Source of the DNA: Pontibacillus yanchengensis Y32
GTDB lineage: Bacteria; Bacillota; Bacilli; Bacillales; BH030062
Assembly: GCF_000770635.1 (NCBI RefSeq)
Contig: NZ_AVBF01000004.1
Span: 54,515-118,514, forward strand
Direction of reading: 5' to 3'
DNA length: 64,000 nt
The notes under the pieces were generated by a model. That model saw only the letters and a program-made list of their open reading frames with translations. It ran no database searches and was not told where the DNA came from. Below, in pieces: positions 37,243 through 46,634 of this stretch. Every line of letters starts with the position of its first letter. The first letter of the stretch is position 1. The position numbers and the translations under genes were made by a program.

Positions 37243-37335
37243 GAAGTAGCCTTGAACGGAAATCATTTGGGCGTTTTGCTCCTTATTTATAAGGAAAAAC
37301 ATTTTATCAAATTTCATAAGCATACCCCAATAACA

Positions 37336-37384
37336 AAAAACCACCCTTCCAGTATGAACTATCCATACCTTCAGGGTGGTTTTT
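37336..37384. terminator. Bidirectional terminator at the islet/exopolysaccharide border
   Basis: AAAAACCACCCT and AGGGTGGTTTTT form a 12-bp stem with a 25-base loop, between the convergent Uma2 and TIM-barrel genes. Confidence 0.8.
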
Positions 37385-37413
37385 ATTTATAAAAGGGGGA
37401 GGGAGAAAAAAGA

Positions 37414-38337
37414 TTAATGTACATTGGTCTTCCAATGTTTATAATCATGGATGGCTATTCCAGCGTAGCCACCATGGTCGTTAAACTGGTTTTCCAGCTT
37501 GTCTAGCTCGGTTGCCATTTGACCTGGTTCGTTTCCATGGAAGGTCGTATGGCTTCCTTCTGACGTATCGATCACGTTCACTCCAACAATGACGGATTTG
37601 TTGTGTTGGTGAGCTTGATCGACTAATGGTGTGACGATGCTTTTAATTCCGTTGGTTCCTTCTGTATAATCGCGATAAGCCATAATCGTGATTGAGTCTA
37701 ATTTATTCAACATCCATTCACTGACTTTCTGCGAGCTACCAGGAACGTTCAACTTATGAACCCAAAATGGAAAATCACCACTTACCGCTAACTCTGTGTT
37801 AGCCTTTGCTTGGTCCACTACAGATGCGGTATTCATCAGCCATTGTTCGATGACTTCATTCTGATCTTTTTTCCATTCAGGAAGAAGGTACGGTTCTACA
37901 TCTAAATGAATACCTTCAAACTTCTGTTCTTCCGGAACAACACGGTTGTAGTTTTTTACTTGGGATACAAACTTGTCCAAGCTATCTTGATTCTTTGTTA
38001 ATGCCCAAGTAGGATCTCCTCCGAGGGCATAAACGTTGATGTCTTGTTTACTAGCTTCTTTAATAAACGAACGATACAGCTTAGGTGAAAACTCGTTAAT
38101 GCTTACATGAACGTAAATAAGGTTCACATTTTGCTGTTTCGCAAACGAAATTGTTTTTTCGGGGTTTTCCTGTATTTGTTCTACATCCCATATCCATGTC
38201 GCTTTCACTTCTTCTTTTCCACCACCCATAAATGTAGTTGTGGTAAGAATACCTAGACTAATGAGTAGTACCATGATGATGGTTATTTTCCTTCGATGTT
38301 GAAGGGTGTTTAGGAGTGCTTGTTTTCGATCGTTCAT
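37414..38337 (-). CDS. Membrane-anchored TIM-barrel protein, predicted polysaccharide hydrolase (family unrecognised)
   Basis: 307 residues. A basic N-terminus and one hydrophobic helix (about 18-38) act as an anchor or signal. The rest (about 46-305) is one copy of the domain also found at 49431-51167 (twice) and 51379-52845. Eight strand-like blocks are visible, among them TWIWDV, LIYVHV, NVYALGG, GIHLDVEPY, ITIMAYRDY and GIAIHDYKHW. The Asp146-x-Glu148 pair after strand 4 looks like the catalytic pair of a retaining glycosidase. It is the last gene of the exopolysaccharide cluster, 41 bases after the GlmU-like gene. Hydrolysis or modification of the cluster's polymer is inferred from context. 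Confidence 0.7.
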   Translation of the reverse strand: MNDRKQALLNTLQHRRKITIIMVLLISLGILTTTTFMGGGKEEVKATWIWDVEQIQENPEKTISFAKQQNVNLIYVHVSINEFSPKLYRSFIKEASKQDINVYALGGDPTWALTKNQDSLDKFVSQVKNYNRVVPEEQKFEGIHLDVEPYLLPEWKKDQNEVIEQWLMNTASVVDQAKANTELAVSGDFPFWVHKLNVPGSSQKVSEWMLNKLDSITIMAYRDYTEGTNGIKSIVTPLVDQAHQHNKSVIVGVNVIDTSEGSHTTFHGNEPGQMATELDKLENQFNDHGGYAGIAIHDYKHWKTNVH

Positions 38338-38378
38338 AGAAAAGCCCTCTCCTTTGAACGGGAAGTATAGCTACTGCA

Positions 38379-39362
38379 TCATTCATTCCCAATCGGCATT
38401 TTGCATAAGTCATTGGTCATAGAGAAATTAGAAATCTTTGTTTTGTCTTCCGCTTCAAAGTCAATTAGATCTACGTCTGGACCAATAACACAGCTAGAGC
38501 CAATTTTCGTTTTACCACGAAGGTGGACTCTTGGTTCGATTGTCGTATCTTGCCCAATGGTCACATCGGCTTCGATATAAGCAGTAGTTGGGTCTGTAAT
38601 GGTTACTCCGTTTTTCATATGAAAATCTAGAATTCGATTACGAAGGATTTGCTCAGCATTGGATAACTGTAGGCGATCATTCACGCCTAGTCCTTCCTCT
38701 ACATCATCTGTACTACTAGCCGAGATAATATTTCCTTCATTTTTCAAGATTTCAATTACATCTGGTAGGTAGTACTCACTTTGATTATTGTTCGTACTCA
38801 CCTTCTGCAAGGAAGTGAATAACTGCTTGTTATCAAAACAGAAGATACCAGAATTGACTTCTTTGATAGCTAGTTCTTCCTCTGAAGCATCTTTTTGCTC
38901 AACAATACGTTCCACTTGGCCTTGCTCGTTGCGAATAATACGTCCGTATCCAGATGGATCTTCTGTATTCATCGTCAAAATAGTAGCTGATGCATTGGTT
39001 TCTTGGTGATGCTTCAGGAGTTCCTCTAGTGTTTCTTCCGTCACTAGAGGTGTATCTCCTGTAATAATTAAGGTTGTTCCTTCTTTTTCTGCTAGTTGTC
39101 TTTCTGCCATCTTTACAGCATGAGCTGTTCCTAGCTGTTCATTTTGCATGGCATAGCTAACCGTGTCACCTAGTTGCTTCTTGACCATGTCACTTTTATG
39201 ACCTACAACCGTTACGATTTGGTTGAAGTTTAGATTCGTTAATTTATCTGTGATATGCTGCACCATTGGTTTGCCACATACAGGATGCAACACCTTTGGC
39301 AGGTCTGATTTCATACGAGAACCTTTTCCTGCAGCTAACACGACGGCAAATGTTTGTGTCAT
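38379..39362 (-). CDS. GlmU-like UDP-GlcNAc pyrophosphorylase lacking the acetyltransferase domain
   Basis: 327 residues. The N-terminal nucleotidyltransferase is complete: [37 protein letters not shown] and GYGRI. After about residue 250 only three or four left-handed beta-helix turns remain ([19 protein letters not shown]), and the acetyl-CoA-binding half of normal GlmU (about 455 residues) is absent. The enzyme should make UDP-GlcNAc from UTP and GlcNAc-1-P but cannot acetylate GlcN-1-P. It is a second, dedicated copy beside GlmS and a UDP-sugar dehydrogenase. GGGGGG precedes the ATG. Confidence 0.85.
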   Translation of the reverse strand: MTQTFAVVLAAGKGSRMKSDLPKVLHPVCGKPMVQHITDKLTNLNFNQIVTVVGHKSDMVKKQLGDTVSYAMQNEQLGTAHAVKMAERQLAEKEGTTLIITGDTPLVTEETLEELLKHHQETNASATILTMNTEDPSGYGRIIRNEQGQVERIVEQKDASEEELAIKEVNSGIFCFDNKQLFTSLQKVSTNNNQSEYYLPDVIEILKNEGNIISASSTDDVEEGLGVNDRLQLSNAEQILRNRILDFHMKNGVTITDPTTAYIEADVTIGQDTTIEPRVHLRGKTKIGSSCVIGPDVDLIDFEAEDKTKISNFSMTNDLCKMPIGNE

Positions 39363-39428
39363 CGTATCCCCCCGATAGGTTTGTCATTCTGTTCTACACT
39401 AAATCTATACTGATTGCCTTCATAGCCT

Positions 39429-39602
39429 CTACTGATTTGAGCGGCCGTATAAGGGCTTTAGTGAATCAATTACTTCATCGATAAGCTGTGCATCCTGGAC
39501 GATTTCTTGATTTTCGACTTTTTGGTTAATTCCTTGCATGATTCCTAGTAATAAACCTTCATCTAACATCTCTTCGCGTCTTCTTTCCAACGTCTTCGTC
39601 AT
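39429..39602 (-). CDS. Small helical protein between glmS- and glmU-like genes, unknown
   Basis: 57 residues (MTKTLERRREEMLDEGLLLG...), all helical and charged. The ribosome site is weak (AGGATAG/AAGCGAG region), and a GTG three codons earlier is an alternative. It sits in the operon gap with about 40 bases on one side and 65 on the other. Its position argues for a real gene; no function is apparent. Confidence 0.5.
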   Translation of the reverse strand: MTKTLERRREEMLDEGLLLGIMQGINQKVENQEIVQDAQLIDEVIDSLKPLYGRSNQ

Positions 39603-39639
39603 GCCATGCACTCGCTTTCTATCCTAGTATTGGGGTTGA

Positions 39640-41472
39640 TTATTCTACCGTTACACTCTTAGCAAGGTTTCTTGGCTTATCAATATCCTTACCAAGTGCT
39701 AGAGCTGTGTAATAAGAGATGATCTGCAATGGAACTACGGATAGTAGCGGTGTTAATAGAGATAACGTTGCTGGAATATAGCACGTTTCATCTACATATT
39801 GATAAATCTTCATGTTGCCTTCTGTTGCTACACCCATAACCTGTGCACCACGTGCTTTTACTTCTTCAATGTTACCTAGCATTTTCTCGTACACTTCGTC
39901 TTGCGTTGCAAGAGCGATTACTGGAGTTCCTTCCTCAATAAGCGCTAACGTTCCGTGCTTAAGTTCGCCTGCAGCATACGCTTCAGAGTGGATATAAGAG
40001 ATTTCTTTTAGCTTTAAGGAACCTTCTAAAGCTACAGCATGATCTAATCCACGACCTAAGAAGAATACGCTCTTGGAATCTTTAATAGATTCTGCATACC
40101 ATTGAAGTCCTTTTGTATGCTCAAGTCCTTCTTCGATTTGAGATGGAATCGCCTGAATTCCTTTTACAAGTTGTTCACGATACTCATCAGAAATCATTTC
40201 TTTCATTTGTGCAACATAAGCACCTAGTAGATAGAAAGATAGAACCTGAGTTGTATATGCTTTCGTAGAAGCTACCGCAATTTCTGGTCCAGCCATAGTT
40301 AGGATGACGTTATCCGCTTCACGGGCAATGGAGCTTCCTACAACGTTTGTAATACCAAGTACTTCTGCGCCTACTTTTTGACTTTGACGAAGAGCAGCTA
40401 ATGTGTCAGCTGTCTCACCAGATTGGCTCACAACGATTACTAGTGTGTTCTCATCAATGATTGGACGACGGTAACGGAATTCCGAAGCAATCTCTACAGA
40501 TACTGGAATGCGCGTTAATTCTTCAATCGCGTTTTGACCGATTAGTCCCGCATGATAAGCTGTACCGCAAGCTACAATATAGATTTTGTTCCAATTGTTT
40601 ACTTTGTCAGCTGTCCAATCAAGCTCTTGGAAGTCTACTTTATTGCTTTCTTCATCAAAACGACCAGTCATTGTTTTTTGAAGCGCGTTTGGTTGTTCAA
40701 AGATTTCTTTCAGCATGAAGTGATCGAAGCCATTCTTCTCCGCTTGCTCCATGTCCCAATCCACTTTGAATACGTCACGCTCAATTGGATTAGCTGTTTC
40801 TAAGTCTAATAGAGAAACGCCTTCTCTTTTTAGAACCGCAATCTCGCCATCTTCAAGGATTAGCATATCGCGTGTATGCTCAAGAAGTGCTGGAATGTCA
40901 GAGCTAATGAAGTTCTCGTCTTCCCCAACACCTACGATTAGCGGGCTTGCTTGGCGTACAGCATAAAGTGTGTCTGGATCATTTTTTGTAACAACGCCTA
41001 GGGCATAAGCACCTTTTAGCTTTTGAACGACTTTTTGGATAGTAGAAATCATTTCACCGTCGTATAGTTTAGAGAATAAGTGAGCGATAACTTCAGAATC
41101 TGTTTCCGATGTGAATGTTACGCCATCTGCGATTAGCTCTTCTTTTACATCTAGATAATTTTCAATGATGCCGTTGTGAACGACTGCGAATTCTGTTTCT
41201 TCATCCGTATGAGGATGAGAGTTTTCGTTAGATGGACGACCGTGTGTTGCCCATCTGGTATGACCAATACCTAGTGAACCTTGCTTCGGAGATTCAATCA
41301 GTTTTTCTTGTAAATTATCTAGACGTCCAACTGTTTTTTCCGTTTGGATGCACTCTCCATCACATACTGCGATTCCAGCAGAATCATAACCTCTATATTC
41401 AAGTTTACCTAATCCGTTTGCTAGTATATTCTGTGATTCTCTTGCTCCAATGTAACCAATGATTCCGCACAT
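39640..41472 (-). CDS. Glutamine-fructose-6-phosphate aminotransferase (second GlmS)
   Basis: 610 residues, full length. The class II amidotransferase domain starts with the catalytic Cys (MCGIIGYIG), with GHTRWATHG and HNGIIEN. Two SIS domains follow (VSQSGETADT, the FFLGRG region), and the end is DKPRNLAKSVTVE. It makes glucosamine 6-phosphate. Only 82 bases separate it from the upstream dehydrogenase gene, far too short for a glmS ribozyme, so this copy should escape that feedback. Its place in the cluster marks it as a precursor supplier for the polymer. AAGGAAGG precedes the ATG. Confidence 0.93.
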   Translation of the reverse strand: MCGIIGYIGARESQNILANGLGKLEYRGYDSAGIAVCDGECIQTEKTVGRLDNLQEKLIESPKQGSLGIGHTRWATHGRPSNENSHPHTDEETEFAVVHNGIIENYLDVKEELIADGVTFTSETDSEVIAHLFSKLYDGEMISTIQKVVQKLKGAYALGVVTKNDPDTLYAVRQASPLIVGVGEDENFISSDIPALLEHTRDMLILEDGEIAVLKREGVSLLDLETANPIERDVFKVDWDMEQAEKNGFDHFMLKEIFEQPNALQKTMTGRFDEESNKVDFQELDWTADKVNNWNKIYIVACGTAYHAGLIGQNAIEELTRIPVSVEIASEFRYRRPIIDENTLVIVVSQSGETADTLAALRQSQKVGAEVLGITNVVGSSIAREADNVILTMAGPEIAVASTKAYTTQVLSFYLLGAYVAQMKEMISDEYREQLVKGIQAIPSQIEEGLEHTKGLQWYAESIKDSKSVFFLGRGLDHAVALEGSLKLKEISYIHSEAYAAGELKHGTLALIEEGTPVIALATQDEVYEKMLGNIEEVKARGAQVMGVATEGNMKIYQYVDETCYIPATLSLLTPLLSVVPLQIISYYTALALGKDIDKPRNLAKSVTVE

Positions 41473-41554
41473 AATGATTCATCCTTCCTTGTTTTATAAA
41501 ATAGTAGTTTTGGTTAACCCTCTTTTTTCACAATGCTTCTATAAAACTATTATC

Positions 41555-42910
41555 TTACAGCGCTACTGAATCCTGACGATCAAATACCTTTGAAGACGTA
41601 CCAAGTTTATGAATATGCTGTTGATCATAGTCTTTAAAGGCATTACGAGTGTCCACAATTGGTACACCTAGATTCGCTAGCTGATCATAATCGAAATCAC
41701 CATGATTTGTTACAAGTACCATGCAATCATATTGCTTCAGTTGATCTTCGATATACGGTACGGAATGAACAACATCTCCACTATCATCAATGAAGCTTTG
41801 AGCGTGAGGATCTAAATACTGCACATTCGCTCCATTTTCTTTGTACAATTCGTATAGATATAGACCTGGAGATTCACGTAAATCTGCCACATTTGGTTTA
41901 TAAGCCATACCAAGAATTAAGATGTTCGCACGGTTGATGGATTTGCCATCAAGGTTTAACACCTGAGATGTCTTGCTTACGACAACATCTGGCATGTTAT
42001 TGTTGATCGATTGTGCTAGATCGATAAACTTACTATAGAAACGGTATCCTTTTGCCTTCCAAGATAGATACATAGGATCTAACGGGATGCAATGACCGCC
42101 GATTCCTGGTCCTGGCTGGAACTTCATGAATCCGAATGGCTTCGTTGCTGCTGCATCGATTACTTCCCAAACGTCGATATCCATACGTTCACACATCATT
42201 GCAATTTCGTTCACGAAAGCAATGTTGATACTACGGAAGGTGTTTTCTAGTAACTTAGACATCTCGGCTACTTTTGGAGAAGAAACAGGTACTACGTTGC
42301 CAACATAATGGCTATATAGTTTAACGCCTAACTCCGTACATTTTTCTGTTGTTCCACCGATGACTTTAGGCATGTTCTGCGTATTATACTTTTCGTTACC
42401 TGGGTCTACACGCTCAGGAGAGTAGCATAGGAAGAAGTCTTTCCCAGCTTCGTAACCCATTTTCGTAAATTCGTTTAGAATTAATTCTTCTGTTGTGCCA
42501 GGATACGTTGTGCTCTCAAGTGTAATCAGCGTACCTTTTTTCATGTGTGGCTTAATGCTGTTGATGACACCAGTGATATAGGAAGTATCTGGATCTTGGT
42601 TTTCGCTTAGTGGTGTTGGCACACAGATACTAATTGCGTCTAATTCTTTAACTGCCTCATAGTCTGTTGTAGGAAGAAAGCGATTGGAAGAAATCACTTC
42701 TTCCATTTCTTCATGGGAAACGTCCTGAATGTAAGAATGACCTTTCTTTAATTGGTTAATCTTATCTTCAGAAAGATCAATCCCGCATACTGTGAATCCT
42801 GATTTCACCATTTCCACTGCTAGCGGCAGGCCTACATAACCCATCCCTACTACTCCAATATTTGCTTTCTTCTCATCGATTTTTTGAATTAATTGACTAT
42901 AAAAATTCAT
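41555..42910 (-). CDS. UDP-N-acetylhexosamine 6-dehydrogenase (WbpA/WbpO type)
   Basis: 451 residues. The NAD-binding motif is VVGMGYVGLPLA. The catalytic Cys274 lies in TKPFGFMKFQPGPGIGGHCIPLDPMYLSWKA (about 257-288), the signature of UDP-GlcNAc, UDP-ManNAc or UDP-GalNAc 6-dehydrogenases; UDP-glucose dehydrogenases have GFGGSCFPKD. It should oxidise UDP-HexNAc to the UDP-N-acetyl-hexosaminuronic acid with two NAD+. Together with GlmS and the GlmU-like enzyme this gives a complete line from fructose 6-phosphate toward UDP-HexNAcA, apart from the acetyl transfer and GlmM. GAGAGGG precedes the ATG. Confidence 0.88.
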   Translation of the reverse strand: MNFYSQLIQKIDEKKANIGVVGMGYVGLPLAVEMVKSGFTVCGIDLSEDKINQLKKGHSYIQDVSHEEMEEVISSNRFLPTTDYEAVKELDAISICVPTPLSENQDPDTSYITGVINSIKPHMKKGTLITLESTTYPGTTEELILNEFTKMGYEAGKDFFLCYSPERVDPGNEKYNTQNMPKVIGGTTEKCTELGVKLYSHYVGNVVPVSSPKVAEMSKLLENTFRSINIAFVNEIAMMCERMDIDVWEVIDAAATKPFGFMKFQPGPGIGGHCIPLDPMYLSWKAKGYRFYSKFIDLAQSINNNMPDVVVSKTSQVLNLDGKSINRANILILGMAYKPNVADLRESPGLYLYELYKENGANVQYLDPHAQSFIDDSGDVVHSVPYIEDQLKQYDCMVLVTNHGDFDYDQLANLGVPIVDTRNAFKDYDQQHIHKLGTSSKVFDRQDSVAL

Positions 42911-42990
42911 TCTAAATCCCTCTCTTTACTATGAATTATAGTTAACAGAATCAAACGAACGGTACATATTGCTAAAGAACCAAACTAGCT

Positions 42991-43800
42991 TTACATAGAA
43001 TGTTCTAATAATTTTTTCATACGAGTTTCAATTTCGATTAAGGAAAATGGCTTCGTCATATACTCGGAAACGCCAAATTCAAATGTTCGCTTCATGTCTT
43101 CTTCTAAATGCTTATTCGTTAATACCATAATCTGCGTGGCAGCTTCGGAATCGCGAACCTGATTGATAAATTGATATCCGCCTAAAGCAGATAGGTTAAT
43201 TTCGGTGATGACTAGTTCAGGTACGATTTTTTCGAATTGATTTAATCCCTCTTTTCCATCCTGAGCAGTGTGCACATCATATCCTTTCCCTCGTAAAAAG
43301 GAGGATAGAATTTCAAGTACACTTTCATCACTATCTACCAGTAGGATGGAACGGTTGCATTGCTTGCTGGGACGGTCATATTGAAATAGTTCAATCGTGT
43401 GTTGATCTTGAGGCTTGTCCATCATTTCCCAAATCATACTGAACAGCATCTGCTCCGCGTGATCACTACTTTCTGGGAAACTCCCTACTAGAAGGGAGCC
43501 CTTTAGACAACCTTGTTGCTCTAGATAATCTTTAATGAATAGGGAATAAAAATGCGTGTAGCCAATGTTGCAATCATCTAAAAGAATCCCAAGTAGACCT
43601 TCTGATTGATCATAACTAAACTGAGCTCCTACTTTTGGTTCCTCTTGCTCCATATAGCTTTGAAGATTTTCTAATTCCTTTTCATTCAAATCAGCGCGAA
43701 CGATAATAACACCACAAGCTAATTTGCTTTCTTGATAATAATGAAGAAAATGGTTAAATGTTTTTACGATACGTGAACCGACATGTTGACTTTGTGCCAT
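42991..43800 (-). CDS. Two-domain response regulator with Glu in place of the phosphorylated Asp
   Basis: 269 residues. The C-terminal receiver domain (about 150-268) has the acidic pair in LLVDSDES (Asp156, Asp158), Thr228 and Lys250 (MTKPF). The phosphoacceptor position reads LVITEINLSALGG, with Glu200 where Asp is expected, so the domain may be locked in an active-like state. The N-terminal 140 residues have an alternating strand/helix pattern (GVIIVRADL, GLLGILLDD, GSLLVGSFP) reminiscent of a degenerate GGDEF fold; this is only a guess. No DNA-binding domain is present. It probably modulates the synthase. GGAGGAG precedes the ATG. Confidence 0.75.
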   Translation of the reverse strand: MAQSQHVGSRIVKTFNHFLHYYQESKLACGVIIVRADLNEKELENLQSYMEQEEPKVGAQFSYDQSEGLLGILLDDCNIGYTHFYSLFIKDYLEQQGCLKGSLLVGSFPESSDHAEQMLFSMIWEMMDKPQDQHTIELFQYDRPSKQCNRSILLVDSDESVLEILSSFLRGKGYDVHTAQDGKEGLNQFEKIVPELVITEINLSALGGYQFINQVRDSEAATQIMVLTNKHLEEDMKRTFEFGVSEYMTKPFSLIEIETRMKKLLEHSM

Positions 43801-43831
43801 GATTACAAACTCCTCCTCATTTTTCTTATAA

Positions 43832-43950
43832 AGAAAAGCGTAAGCGCCTTGGTTACCTCCGACAGGCTTAAGGCAAGCCTCGAAGTGGCGTTTTTTGCCA
43901 CAGCGAGGATTGACTTAAGACCCCGAGGAGGTAGGCGCTGGAGCTAGACA
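43832..43950. repeat. GCGCAAGCGCC...GGCGCTGGAGCTAGAC element inside the exopolysaccharide cluster
   Basis: 119 bp in plus orientation, starting AGAAAAGCGTAAGCGCC and ending GGCGCTGGAGCTAGACA, with GATTGACTTAAGACCCCGAGGAGG before the end. It lies in the 216-base gap between the GT2 gene and the response regulator gene. Confidence 0.75.
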
Positions 43951-44016
43951 AATAAGCGCCAAAAACTTCTACTCTCATCCTCTAAAAGCTGTACAAAGTG
44001 TGTTAGCTACAATCCA

Positions 44017-45438
44017 TTACGCTGATTTGTTATCCTCTGCGTTCCAGCTCGTTCTTGTCATCGTGCCCCAGGTGTTATTCTTACGGAAGTAATCAATTTG
44101 ACCAAGGAATCTCCATAGGATACCTAGTTGGCGATATCCGAAGAACATTAACACGGTGTATCCAAGCATCTTGAAGAAATCTCTTACCTTAGGGAAACGC
44201 TGGAAGGCAATCTCTTCTATTAATAGAGAGCCTAATCCTAACAATGTTCCGTAGGCGATGTTGACTAAGCTAAATGCTAAGAGAATCTTCCAACCTGTCA
44301 TGTCCATCATCGTGTACCCGATTAAAGCCAATAATCCTGTTATGCGGAAATACGGACTTAGCGTTTCAAATATAATGTTGTATGGAATCGTTAATAGTCC
44401 CATAATCTTGTATCTTGGTCGCATGAACATGTGGCGTCCTTCATCAATCATATTCTTTAAGTTACCGCGTCCCCATCTTTTACGTTGACTACCGAGGATC
44501 TTGAAGCTATCTGGAGCTTGTGTCCAGCACACGGCGTCAGGGACAAATTCGACTTTGTAAGGAAGCTTGTTGTCTAGCATGTGGCGGTGAAGCTTGATAA
44601 TGATGTTCATATCTTCGCCAGGATAACCCCCGCGATAGCCTCCTACTTCCACAACGTAATCTTTTCGGAATACTCCGAATGCACCGGAAACGATGATTAA
44701 GCCATTCACTTTACTCCAGCCAATACGGCCACCAAGGAATGCTTTCATATACTCCACGGTTTGAAGCATCGGAAGTAGTTTCTTCGGCAAGTTCACGTCT
44801 TTTACAACGCCATTTTCGATTTTGCAACCATTAGCTATGCGGACATTTCCGCCAATAGCCACGTTTTGTTCTGGGTTTTCCATATACTTTCTAGCCATAC
44901 GAATTAGAGCATCTTTTTCTAGTAGAGAGTCTGCGTCGATTGATGCAATGAGTGGGTAGTTTGATAAGTTAATTCCAGCATTTAAGGAATCTGCCTTACC
45001 TCCATTTTCCTTATCCACTACATATAAATTTGGGTAGTTTGGATTGTAATAAATGCCTCTTACTTCAGCGGTTTCTACTTTCTTCTCGATGGAAGACGGA
45101 GCGAAGTATTTCAAGTTAAATTCCTTTGTTATTACTTCGACTGTTTTATCACTTGAACCGTCGTTCACAACGATGACTTCATATTTTGGATAGTGTAATG
45201 CAAGTAGTGATCTGACGTTTTCTATAATGGTTAATTCTTCATTAAATGCTGGGACTAGTACGGAAATTGGTGGTACGTTTTTTGATCCTGATAAGGATTG
45301 ATATTTTGAATAAAGGGTTCCCTTTAAGATGGAGGAAACTTTATTAAAGGAAAATAGAATGATTGTTAAATAAATTGTGTTAATGGCGATTACGTAATAC
45401 ATTGCGAATATCCCGTAACCAAATAGTATCTCTCTCAT
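44017..45438 (-). CDS. Processive GT2 polysaccharide synthase
   Basis: 473 residues. A membrane helix (about 8-33), then the cytoplasmic GT-A domain with VNDGSSD (Asp93), SIDADS (Asp168, Asp170), GED (about 274-276) and the processivity motif QRKRW (318-322), then about four C-terminal membrane helices. This is the layout of synthases that polymerise and export beta-linked chains (PgaC, hyaluronan synthase, cellulose synthase). Given the neighbours, the donors are probably UDP-GlcNAc and/or UDP-N-acetylhexosaminuronate. No PilZ domain. It is the third gene of a tightly packed set (17 bases after the HEAT-repeat gene). Confidence 0.9.
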   Translation of the reverse strand: MREILFGYGIFAMYYVIAINTIYLTIILFSFNKVSSILKGTLYSKYQSLSGSKNVPPISVLVPAFNEELTIIENVRSLLALHYPKYEVIVVNDGSSDKTVEVITKEFNLKYFAPSSIEKKVETAEVRGIYYNPNYPNLYVVDKENGGKADSLNAGINLSNYPLIASIDADSLLEKDALIRMARKYMENPEQNVAIGGNVRIANGCKIENGVVKDVNLPKKLLPMLQTVEYMKAFLGGRIGWSKVNGLIIVSGAFGVFRKDYVVEVGGYRGGYPGEDMNIIIKLHRHMLDNKLPYKVEFVPDAVCWTQAPDSFKILGSQRKRWGRGNLKNMIDEGRHMFMRPRYKIMGLLTIPYNIIFETLSPYFRITGLLALIGYTMMDMTGWKILLAFSLVNIAYGTLLGLGSLLIEEIAFQRFPKVRDFFKMLGYTVLMFFGYRQLGILWRFLGQIDYFRKNNTWGTMTRTSWNAEDNKSA

Positions 45439-45455
45439 TTTCCTCTCCTTCCTGC

Positions 45456-46622
45456 TTATATCGCTTGTGTTAAGCCTTCATCTTTACCAAAGTATTTTTG
45501 ATACAAGTACAATTTCTGATTGTAGCTTGTAACATGTTCGATGTTTCCTGTTTGAACAGAGCTTTCTTTCAGGTCTTCTTGAATACATTCTAAAGCGAGG
45601 TCGGCAACGGGCTGACCTTCGTTCTGAACCGTTACGTCACATAGTTTGATAAAGCCTGTTTCGCCAAGCTTCAATAGACTCTTAGCACAGGTACGGGCTA
45701 CAATCTTATCCGAATCCTTAACCCCCTCTCGCAACTGATCAGCAAATTGAACAACTCCAGAGTCTCCAATCCATTGCGCTACAAATGCCCGAACGTCTGA
45801 ATCGTTAAAATGAAGCATCTTCTTTATATCATTTGATGTCCAAGCACCAGATGTAATCAGGAGTTGCACAGCGTTCATACGAATTTCTTTGTCTTTGGCA
45901 TATACATAGTTTCGAACGTTGGAATCCATTCCAGAATCAGTTTGATTAGATAATCCTAATAGAGCTAACTTCACAAGTTCTTTATTTTCACTAGTTAATA
46001 GTTGTTTGTATTGCACTCTTAAATCTAGTGTAGATTCGCCTGCGATATCTGCTAGTAAGTGGTAATTGTTTCGTTCTTCTTTAGCCAAGTAGGTCAGCAT
46101 TTCTTTAACATCTTTTGGCTCATCAGCAGCTTGAGCAATAGAGCGACCAATAATAAAGGCTTCAGAACCTTCTTTGTTCTTCTTTAACATTTTGAATAAA
46201 TGTGGAATTGCTTTTGAGCTTCGCATACTGCCAAGATAGTAGGCTGCATCTAAACGCTTAAATTCAGAGAAGCTTTTGATTCGTTTTAAGTTGAAATCAA
46301 TTAATCCTAAATCATGACATAGTGTGATTAACTTATCTCGGTGCACACCAGATAGACGCTGAATCCAATCGATTAGTACTTTTTGAAGTACTTTTTTGTC
46401 GAAGTCTCCTACTTTTTGATTGGGTGTCCGTAGTCGATCTTCTTCATCAAGTTGTGATTGGACATAGTCCAGATAACTCTGAAAATTTTGCAGAGACTCT
46501 TCTGTTTTTTTCTGATTTCTGGCATTTCTAAATTTAATTCCCATGATGACTATGGTTAAGATCCCCATGATTGCCAGCAAACCATAAACAACCCAATAGG
46601 CCATTTGTAGGTTAAAAAACAT
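45456..46622 (-). CDS. Membrane-anchored HEAT-repeat protein of the synthase complex
   Basis: 388 residues. An N-terminal membrane helix (about 8-28) is followed by a basic linker and then helical repeats from about residue 90 to the end, readable as HEAT-like pairs (LDAAYYLGSMRSSKAIPHLF, IRMNAVQLLITSGAWTS, VRAFVAQWIGDSGVVQFADQ). The domain faces the cytoplasm if the helix is a simple anchor. HEAT scaffolds next to GT2 synthases probably hold partners together. GGGAGGGG precedes the ATG; spacings of 12 and 17 bases to its neighbours show an operon. Confidence 0.8.
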   Translation of the reverse strand: MFFNLQMAYWVVYGLLAIMGILTIVIMGIKFRNARNQKKTEESLQNFQSYLDYVQSQLDEEDRLRTPNQKVGDFDKKVLQKVLIDWIQRLSGVHRDKLITLCHDLGLIDFNLKRIKSFSEFKRLDAAYYLGSMRSSKAIPHLFKMLKKNKEGSEAFIIGRSIAQAADEPKDVKEMLTYLAKEERNNYHLLADIAGESTLDLRVQYKQLLTSENKELVKLALLGLSNQTDSGMDSNVRNYVYAKDKEIRMNAVQLLITSGAWTSNDIKKMLHFNDSDVRAFVAQWIGDSGVVQFADQLREGVKDSDKIVARTCAKSLLKLGETGFIKLCDVTVQNEGQPVADLALECIQEDLKESSVQTGNIEHVTSYNQKLYLYQKYFGKDEGLTQAI

Positions 46623-46634
46623 TGGTTCCCCTCC

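Noticed and set aside
41473..41554. glmS ribozyme in front of the glmS copy
   Set aside because: Only 82 bases are available and no ribozyme core is visible.
37414..46622. Hyaluronan (has) operon
   Set aside because: The dehydrogenase is of the UDP-HexNAc type and the GT2 has a HEAT-repeat partner, neither of which fits hasABC.
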